Translations under genes and position numbers: made by a program | Shown: piece after piece, positions 7,482-11,986 of the stretch | How positions within the stretch are numbered: the first letter of the stretch is position 1 | How the letters are laid out: every line of letters begins with the position of its first letter | Notes under the pieces: generated by a model | Told to the model about the DNA's origin: nothing | The model's database searches: none | Seen by the model: only the letters and a program-made list of their open reading frames with translations | DNA from: Acidianus hospitalis | GTDB taxonomy: Archaea; Thermoproteota; Thermoprotei_A; Sulfolobales; Sulfolobaceae | Direction: 5' to 3' | Length of the DNA stretch: 13,418 nucleotides | Assembly (NCBI GenBank): GCA_003086435.1 | Contig: QEFD01000219.1 | Span: forward strand, 1 to 13,418

Positions 7482-8696
7482 ATGAAAGCTTATGATCTGA
7501 TAAGCTACTTACTTGAACATGCCGAAAACGGATCAATAGCAGCTTTAACTACCGAAGATAATATTCCTATTCTATTAACCAAAAACGACGAGTACTCTTT
7601 TACTGCATATATATGCACGCAAGATGGGGAAGTAAAGACGGTTAAAAAAACATTTGATAAAACAACTTTTCATAGAGCGGTACTAGATTTTATAGATGAA
7701 GTGGAGGAATATATAGGTAAGGAAATTAACGACGTAAAAATTTCGGATGTAGCATTGTTTACAAATTGTATTCCTAAGAGAGAGGAGAGAAAGCCTAGAG
7801 AGAAAAGAGATAACTTGCTTGATATGATAAGCGAATTGAGGAAAGTTTCGGAGCCTTTCTATGTAGTGCCTTTACTATCTAACCAAGGAAAGCTAATAGC
7901 TTATGTTCCAGAAATAGGTGCAACAAGCTACTTTGATTTCATGGTTAATAACGTAAGTATAGTGAACGGAAAAATAGAACCGGCTAGCCCAGATTTAAAA
8001 TTGCTTTATTTAGTATTATTCACAAATAAGTTAGACCCGCATAATGGAAATCCGCTAACTACTCTAGACAATATAACGTTCTTTACTGCTGTGTTTATAG
8101 ATAATGGTGATAAAGGAAAGGGAGAATTTGAAGGTAAAAGTGTTAATAAAAGAATAGGGAGATTCTTTTTATCAACATATAAAGGAGGACTAAGAACTGA
8201 GGAATTAGAATTTTTCGATTTAAGCAGTTTAAATAAAGGGAGACTTTATGCTGGCCTATTTGTAAAAAAAGATGAGAAAATACTGAGAATAGGAGGGATT
8301 AGCCTAGTAGATTTTCATAATTCTGGAAAATTGGAAATTAATGAGTATCTATTTGCATCCTTCTCGCAATCTGCCAGAAATGGGATTTTAGGTTTTTCGA
8401 ATTATGATAAGTTATTCTCTAATTTCCTTAATTTAGCAATATCTAAGAGCGATGCAAGAAGCTTATTAAAAGATGTTATAGAAATTCATTCCATGATGAC
8501 TGACATGCCTCTTGCTTTACAAAATGTTAATAATCAGATAAGCATAGTAGATCCAATCTCTTTCTGGTATTATTCCATAAAAGGAGAAGATATTAAAGAA
8601 TGTAATGATTGTCCGCTTAAAGATAAAGTCAACTTAAGAAAAGAAATATTTAATACTCTTAGGAGAAGAGGATGGCTAAACGCTTTTTTCATATGA
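7482..8696 (+). CDS. Protein of unknown function, 404 residues
   Basis: No family is recognised. The frame has no signal peptide and no membrane helices. Features visible are an acidic N-terminal helical part (about 1-100), a very basic linker (KREERKPREKR near 105), a beta-rich middle with FFLSTYKGGLRTEELEFFDL, and a C-terminal CNDCP pair just before a basic helix (LRKEIFNTLRRRGW). With only two cysteines a metal site would need a partner subunit. The ATG at 7482 is preferred because a TATA element lies 26 bp upstream; a TTG at 7473 in the same frame is an alternative that adds three residues. The stop codon lies within the C box of the first sRNA. The gene diverges from the SRPBCC-like gene across about 130 bp. 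Confidence 0.7.
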   Translation: MKAYDLISYLLEHAENGSIAALTTEDNIPILLTKNDEYSFTAYICTQDGEVKTVKKTFDKTTFHRAVLDFIDEVEEYIGKEINDVKISDVALFTNCIPKREERKPREKRDNLLDMISELRKVSEPFYVVPLLSNQGKLIAYVPEIGATSYFDFMVNNVSIVNGKIEPASPDLKLLYLVLFTNKLDPHNGNPLTTLDNITFFTAVFIDNGDKGKGEFEGKSVNKRIGRFFLSTYKGGLRTEELEFFDLSSLNKGRLYAGLFVKKDEKILRIGGISLVDFHNSGKLEINEYLFASFSQSARNGILGFSNYDKLFSNFLNLAISKSDARSLLKDVIEIHSMMTDMPLALQNVNNQISIVDPISFWYYSIKGEDIKECNDCPLKDKVNLRKEIFNTLRRRGWLNAFFI

Positions 8697-8744
8697 TGAT
8701 TGATCATGCTACTGAGTTGTGAAGAATACGCCAGCGTCTGATTT
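8690..8744 (+). ncRNA. C/D box sRNA 1 (archaeal 2'-O-methylation guide)
   Basis: The canonical order is complete. Box C is ATGATGA at 8693-8699; guide 1 is 12 nt at 8700-8711 (TTGATCATGCTA); box D' is CTGA at 8712-8715; a 3-nt spacer follows; box C' is GTGAAGA at 8719-8725 (one mismatch to RTGATGA); guide 2 is 12 nt at 8726-8737 (ATACGCCAGCGT); and box D is CTGA at 8738-8741. Both C-to-D intervals are exactly 12 nt, the archaeal norm. Such RNAs bind L7Ae, Nop5 and fibrillarin and direct ribose methylation opposite the fifth nucleotide before D or D'. The predicted complements are TAGCATGATCAA and ACGCTGGCGTAT; I do not recognise the targets. Box C overlaps the TGA stop of the upstream gene. 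Ends are estimated. Confidence 0.8.
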
Positions 8745-8750
8745 AAATAT
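8742..8750 (+). promoter_or_regulatory. TATA-like element between the two sRNAs
   Basis: TTTAAATAT lies directly after box D of the first sRNA, centred about 26 bp before the expected 5' end of the second sRNA (about 8772). This suggests the second sRNA has its own promoter. Confidence 0.45.
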
Positions 8751-8769
8751 CAGCAGTAGTTGATAGTAA

Positions 8770-8826
8770 TCATGATGATGACTTTGCCGAGTTTTGAACA
8801 ATGAAATAAAACAGTGGTCTGATTCC
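8770..8826 (+). ncRNA. C/D box sRNA 2, probable 23S rRNA methylation guide
   Basis: Box C is ATGATGA at 8775-8781 (an overlapping copy lies at 8772-8778). Guide 1 is 12 nt at 8782-8793 (CTTTGCCGAGTT), box D' is the common variant TTGA at 8794-8797, and a degenerate C' (ATGAAAT) lies at 8801-8807. Guide 2 is 11 nt at 8808-8818 (AAAACAGTGGT) and box D is CTGA at 8819-8822. Guide 1 is complementary to AACUCGGCAAAG, which matches a conserved segment of 23S rRNA domain IV as I remember it, and would methylate the C after AACU. Guide 2 complements ACCACUGUUUU, resembling the conserved CACUGUUUA region about 100 nt further on. The 3' end abuts the stop of the convergent flavin reductase gene. Ends are estimated. 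Confidence 0.78.
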
Positions 8827-8827
8827 C

Positions 8828-9412
8828 TTAATATCCACTAAATGGTTCTACAACTATTTTACCAGCTTTTATTCCATTATCTACTGCAATTTTAGTAGCA
8901 ATTTTAGTAAATTCTGGTTCTCCACTTATGTAAAACATAGCATCTTGATTTTCCTTAAATATTTTATCGCTTATCTGTTCTATTTTCATTATATTGCCAA
9001 GATCTTCTTTAAATAAAATTACTCCATCCTCGTCCGGTTGATAATATATAGTAACGTTTTGAGAATTTTTAAGCAAATATAGAGCCATAGATCTAACTGG
9101 AGTTATTCCAATGCCCTTAGTTACAAACACATGTTTAGGAGAGTCTTTTATGACAAACTCGTCTTGATAGGGGCCTTCTATTTTTACTTCGTCTCCTTCT
9201 TTTAGCATCAATAATTTTTGTTTAAATGGAGAATTTCTAATATTTGTAGCTATCATTGTAAAATTTTCCCATGGTGCACTTGCTATTGAGAATGTACGCC
9301 TATCATTATCAATAATCACGTCAATAGTATTTCCTGGGTTAAATTGTAGCTTAGTATCGAATTTTACAACTAACTTATTCCCTATTTTGGATTTACTCAG
9401 AATTTTTGTCAT
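8828..9412 (-). CDS. FNR-type FAD/NAD(P)-binding reductase, no iron-sulfur domain
   Basis: The 194-residue protein has the two-domain ferredoxin-NADP reductase fold in minimal form. RTFSIASAP (39-47) is the FAD-binding RxYS motif, EGPYQDEFVI ends the beta-barrel, and TKGIGITPVRSMA (98-110) is the nucleotide-binding loop. MFYISGEPEF occupies the place of the usual CGP motif, with Ser instead of Cys, and the C-terminus VEPFSGY is the typical end of the family. The protein should pass electrons between NAD(P)H and a separate partner, because no 2Fe-2S domain is attached. A TATA-like element (9431-9441) lies at the right distance, so it may be transcribed separately from the HTH gene 31 bp upstream. 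Partner and substrate are unknown. Confidence 0.8.
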   Translation of the reverse strand: MTKILSKSKIGNKLVVKFDTKLQFNPGNTIDVIIDNDRRTFSIASAPWENFTMIATNIRNSPFKQKLLMLKEGDEVKIEGPYQDEFVIKDSPKHVFVTKGIGITPVRSMALYLLKNSQNVTIYYQPDEDGVILFKEDLGNIMKIEQISDKIFKENQDAMFYISGEPEFTKIATKIAVDNGIKAGKIVVEPFSGY

Positions 9413-9430
9413 AGCTATCTTTCAGAGAAC

Positions 9431-9441
9431 TAAAATAAAAA
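9431..9441 (-). promoter_or_regulatory. TATA-like element of the flavin reductase gene
   Basis: TTTTTATTTTA on the minus strand is centred about 25 bp before the ATG at 9412 and lies in the gap after the upstream gene. Confidence 0.4.
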
Positions 9442-9443
9442 GC

Positions 9444-9761
9444 TTAGAAAATACAAGGAGATAAATCAAAGATTTTCCTTGTTGTAGAGCATACTAGACA
9501 AAAAGTTGTAGGCTCTATCTTGTCTCCAGAATAAAGCCTGCTGGCAAGTGCATCGAGCATATCATTTATATCATCGTTCATCAATATTTTCTTAATTTTA
9601 TCGTCCTTTATGTGTTTCTCATAAGACGTTATAGATAATCCTACAATCTTGGAAGCTCTTCTTATCGGAACTCCCCTATCTATTAATTTTTTAATAAGTA
9701 TAGTTCTTAGATACGGAACAACAAGAGAGTAAGCTTTTTCACATTCAGTTTGCCATTTCAT
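9444..9761 (-). CDS. Small HTH regulator with C-terminal cysteines (COG2522-like)
   Basis: The 105-residue protein begins CEKAYSLVVPYLRTILIKKL, followed by a helix-turn-helix of the type RGVPIRRASKIVGLSITSYE (29-48), in which the second helix should contact DNA. The C-terminus carries TFCLVCSTTRKIFDLSPC, that is C88-x2-C91 and C103. This matches archaeal predicted regulators of the COG2522 type, in which a short cysteine cluster may bind metal or sense redox state. It lies directly upstream of an FNR-type reductase on the same strand (31-bp gap), so a redox-linked role is possible but not shown. A TATTTATT element (9783-9790) precedes the ATG. Confidence 0.65.
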   Translation of the reverse strand: MKWQTECEKAYSLVVPYLRTILIKKLIDRGVPIRRASKIVGLSITSYEKHIKDDKIKKILMNDDINDMLDALASRLYSGDKIEPTTFCLVCSTTRKIFDLSPCIF

Positions 9762-9782
9762 GAATGAATGTTACCTTAATGG

Positions 9783-9790
9783 AATAAATA
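9783..9790 (-). promoter_or_regulatory. TATA-like element of the COG2522-like gene
   Basis: TATTTATT on the minus strand is centred about 26 bp before the ATG at 9761. Confidence 0.4.
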
Positions 9791-9816
9791 TTAAATATAA
9801 TATAACCCAAGGGCAA

Positions 9817-9948
9817 GTTAATTAACAGAGTTAATTATTTCTTTTCCAAACAATCTATTATCATGTTCTAATTAACACGGTTTACGTTCATGTATCTAAG
9901 TTGTATATATTTATGTAAATATATGTTCATTTATGTATACATATTTAC
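9817..9948. promoter_or_regulatory. Repeat-rich regulatory stretch upstream of the Lrs14-like gene
   Basis: Several short repeats are packed into the 266-bp gap between divergent regulator genes. GTTAATTA occurs at 9817-9824 and 9830-9837, with its reverse complement at 9819-9826 (making the palindrome GTTAATTAAC) and at 9869-9876. GTTCATGTAT at 9886-9895 is echoed by GTTCATTTATGTAT at 9925-9938. GTAAATATATGT (9915-9926) and ACATATTTAC (9939-9948) form an imperfect inverted repeat. Such clusters fit operators for a dimeric winged-helix regulator, possibly the adjacent Lrs14-like protein acting on its own gene. Confidence 0.4.
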
Positions 9949-9987
9949 CTAAACGTATATTTTTGCTTATTTTAATAAACATACTTT

Positions 9988-9997
9988 TTTTAAATTT
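9988..9997 (+). promoter_or_regulatory. TATA-like element of the Lrs14-like gene
   Basis: TTTTAAATTT is centred about 35 bp before the ATG at 10028. This would give a transcript with a leader of about 9 nt that includes GAGG, a Shine-Dalgarno match. Confidence 0.4.
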
Positions 9998-10027
9998 AGA
10001 ATACAGTATAATTAGATTAGAGGAAAA

Positions 10028-10411
10028 ATGGCAGAAAGGATAAAATTCCCCGATGGAAGAGAGGTTGACATACACGAAGTAATGGCGTTCTTATATGGCT
10101 TATCAAAGAGTGACGTAGAAGTATTACACGTAATAATGTCTAAAAAAGGAAAGATATCAACAGATGAATTAGCTGAAACATTAAAAGTAACCAAAGCATC
10201 AATTAGTAAGTCTATAAATAATTTAATCTATAAAGGATTAATAATGAGAGATAAGATTGAAGAAGATAAAAAGAAAGGAAGACCAGGCTATGTATATTGG
10301 GTAGATAATGAGTATCTATATAAGAAAATTGCAGAAGATCTAGAAGCACTAGTTAGTAAAGTAAAAGAAAACCTAAAAGAGCACTTACCAGTAATTGCTG
10401 AAGCACAATAA
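10028..10411 (+). CDS. Lrs14-like winged-helix transcription regulator
   Basis: The 127-residue protein has the size and order of Sulfolobales Lrs14-like regulators. A short N-terminal strand and helix (RIKFPDGREVDIHEVMAFLY) lead to a winged helix-turn-helix at about 30-90, with LAETLKVTKASISKSINNL as the recognition part and a wing in KKGRPGYVYWV. A C-terminal helix (about 95-122) should form the dimer coiled coil. Lrs14-like proteins regulate biofilm, motility and stress genes and often their own expression. A GAGG lies just before the ATG, and a repeat-rich stretch with possible operators lies upstream. Which subfamily it belongs to cannot be judged without alignment. Confidence 0.8.
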   Translation: MAERIKFPDGREVDIHEVMAFLYGLSKSDVEVLHVIMSKKGKISTDELAETLKVTKASISKSINNLIYKGLIMRDKIEEDKKKGRPGYVYWVDNEYLYKKIAEDLEALVSKVKENLKEHLPVIAEAQ

Positions 10412-10511
10412 ATTTTTATGAAGAAAGTTATTGTTTATTAAGTCATAAGTTTTATTATTAGAGTTTTGTGGCAAAAACCTTAATAGATCTTTTATAGACA
10501 TTTTTAGTTGA

Positions 10512-10799
10512 ATGATCTCTACAACAGATGTATTATCGCTAGTTATAGCATTTGTTCTTGGCTTATTAGTAGGAATACTAATAAAGAAAATATTTCAGAT
10601 AGGTATAATAATCCTTGCAATAATAATTATCCTCGTTGCAATAGGTGCAATATCTCCCAGCACAATAGAACATGGTTTAATAACATTAGGACAAGAGGCA
10701 TCAAAAGCTGAAAGTGAAGTTTCGTCTTATATTGGATTGCTTCCATACAATTCTATTGCGTTTATTATAGGCTTAGTGATAGGTTTAATTAAAGGATAA
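10512..10799 (+). CDS. Small membrane protein, possibly FUN14-like
   Basis: The 95-residue protein is very hydrophobic, with segments at about 6-24 (VLSLVIAFVLGLLVGILI), 28-49 and 77-94, separated by a polar loop (about 50-76, GQEASKAESEVSS). Glycine spacing in the first segment and the following KKIFQIG resemble small FUN14-type archaeal proteins, but the match is weak. A different frame of the same DNA (10508-10711) gives an unlikely asparagine- and cysteine-rich sequence. The end lies 16 bp from the convergent DUF2258-like gene. TTAATAG at 10480-10486 is a possible TATA element. Confidence 0.65.
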   Translation: MISTTDVLSLVIAFVLGLLVGILIKKIFQIGIIILAIIIILVAIGAISPSTIEHGLITLGQEASKAESEVSSYIGLLPYNSIAFIIGLVIGLIKG

Positions 10800-10815
10800 A
10801 GAAAGAAAAAGAATA

Positions 10816-11277
10816 TTATTGAACTGAACCAAGTAAGTCAGATAATTTTTTCCTTATTTCATCTATTTCCTTTTTTAGTTTCTCATTCTCTTGAATTACT
10901 GACTCGTACTGCTTTTTGCATTCCTCCTCTGTATAATACCTTATAATTTTAGTGTCTTCAAAAATTAATTTGTTTTGAGATTTATCATATCTAACAGATA
11001 CAACTAATTTTATTACGTCTAACTTGTCAATTTTCATTTGATTTACTATTTTATCATATAAATTCTTATTAAATTCGGATACATCCCTTATTATAATATC
11101 TCTAGGAACCATTTTACTTAACGACACTAAAGCTACTCTCCTTAACTTATCTGCATATCTAGCTGCAATTATTAGTCCAGTAGATAATTCAAATTTATTC
11201 TCACCTAAAACAGAAGTTCTCGGCGTTGTTTCCTCGTATTCCTCTGCTCTTTCAATATCTCTTTGAGCCTCTGACAT
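10816..11277 (-). CDS. DUF2258/ThermoDBP-like protein with C-terminal coiled coil
   Basis: The 153-residue protein has a short acidic N-terminal tail (1-20), a domain at about 28-112 opening with FELSTGLIIAARYADKLRR, and a heptad-patterned C-terminal helix (116-150, with ENEKLKKEIDEIRKKLSDLL) that should form a dimeric coiled coil. The LSTG.IIAARYADKLRR segment is what I associate with the crenarchaeal family DUF2258. The architecture of a single domain plus a leucine-zipper tail recalls ThermoDBP single-stranded DNA-binding proteins and their relatives. Binding of single-stranded nucleic acid is therefore a hypothesis. A TATA-like AAATTAAATA (11301-11310, minus strand) precedes the ATG by about 28 bp. 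Confidence 0.65.
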   Translation of the reverse strand: MSEAQRDIERAEEYEETTPRTSVLGENKFELSTGLIIAARYADKLRRVALVSLSKMVPRDIIIRDVSEFNKNLYDKIVNQMKIDKLDVIKLVVSVRYDKSQNKLIFEDTKIIRYYTEEECKKQYESVIQENEKLKKEIDEIRKKLSDLLGSVQ

Positions 11278-11300
11278 ATGTAATTATTTTGCATACATAT

Positions 11301-11310
11301 TATTTAATTT
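11301..11310 (-). promoter_or_regulatory. TATA-like element of the DUF2258-like gene
   Basis: AAATTAAATA on the minus strand is centred about 28 bp before the ATG at 11277. Confidence 0.4.
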
Positions 11311-11314
11311 TTCT

Positions 11315-11950
11315 CTAAATAGAAGTTGAGTAAAAATCCATTTTAATTTGAGAGTTAATTATATTATATATTCTATTTAGAGCCCATGGAGTTAAAGGAC
11401 TTTTCATGTTACGTAGTAAGATTAAGTTATCAAATTCCTTGCAAAAATTCAAATTTAATTTTATACAAGTTTCTTTAATTTCTGAATTGGAAATAGGTAT
11501 CTTCCTTAAAGAAGAACAAGAAATATATTGAATAAGGCTTCTTATTGCCCTATATGCATTTTCTAACGTACCTATTTCATCGTTTCTCTTGAAAGCCTCA
11601 AAACTTAACTTAATAAAAGACGAGGAAGACATCTTCAGCCTTTCGCAAGTATTATCATTTATCGTGAATTCAACCTTTGGTAATTCTCCACAGATTAATT
11701 TAGAGTCGTAAAGTACATAATAGCAAATAATATCGCCACTTTCACATATTTCTCTAAATTTTTCTTCTGAAATTACAATAGGAGAAATTCCGCTATAGCT
11801 ACCAAGTTCTAAGAGTAAAGATTTATCGTCAGAAATGGCAAATATATTTATATCAGATACCCCTTCCACGTAATCTTCTTTTCTCACATAAGATCCAAAA
11901 TACCCTAAAGCCTTACATTTCTTACATAATGAAACAAGGTTAGCCTCCAT
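11315..11950 (-). CDS. Nucleotidyltransferase-like protein with helical C-terminal domain (MNT-HEPN-like)
   Basis: The 211-residue protein opens with a polymerase-beta-type nucleotidyltransferase motif, GYFGSYVRKEDYVEGVSDIN, in which G19-S20 and D33 are in place. The second metal ligand, normally Asp in the D-x-D of SDIDV, is Asn (N35). The C-terminal part (about 115-200) is helical, with FEAFKRNDEIGTLENAYRAI and FDNLILLRNMKSP, suggesting a fused HEPN-like domain. Canonical MNT proteins transfer nucleotides, some as antitoxins paired with a separate HEPN toxin; here both parts are in one chain and the D-to-N change suggests reduced or lost catalysis. The gene starts only 36 bp from the divergent aconitase gene, whose regulation it may share. 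Confidence 0.6.
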   Translation of the reverse strand: MEANLVSLCKKCKALGYFGSYVRKEDYVEGVSDINIFAISDDKSLLLELGSYSGISPIVISEEKFREICESGDIICYYVLYDSKLICGELPKVEFTINDNTCERLKMSSSSFIKLSFEAFKRNDEIGTLENAYRAIRSLIQYISCSSLRKIPISNSEIKETCIKLNLNFCKEFDNLILLRNMKSPLTPWALNRIYNIINSQIKMDFYSTSI

Positions 11951-11986
11951 GCTAAACCTTAATATCTTATAAAGTATTAAATTCTC
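11951..11986. promoter_or_regulatory. 36-bp divergent promoter between the aconitase and nucleotidyltransferase-like genes
   Basis: Both genes must be leaderless or nearly so, as only 36 bp separate their start codons. TTAATAT (11959-11965) lies about 26 bp before the aconitase GTG, and TTTAATA on the minus strand (about 11976-11982) lies about 29 bp before the other ATG. A central TTATAAAG (11967-11974) could help either direction. Confidence 0.4.

Noticed and set aside
9815..9950. Repeat cluster as a CRISPR array or replication origin
   Set aside because: Repeats are 8-14 bp, irregularly spaced and of mixed orientation, without unique spacers; no Orc1/Cdc6 gene or recognisable ORB element is nearby.
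10508..10711. Alternative frame beginning MNDLYNRCIIASYS
   Set aside because: The composition (runs of Asn, Cys, Arg) is unlike a folded protein, and the overlapping 95-residue frame gives clear membrane segments.
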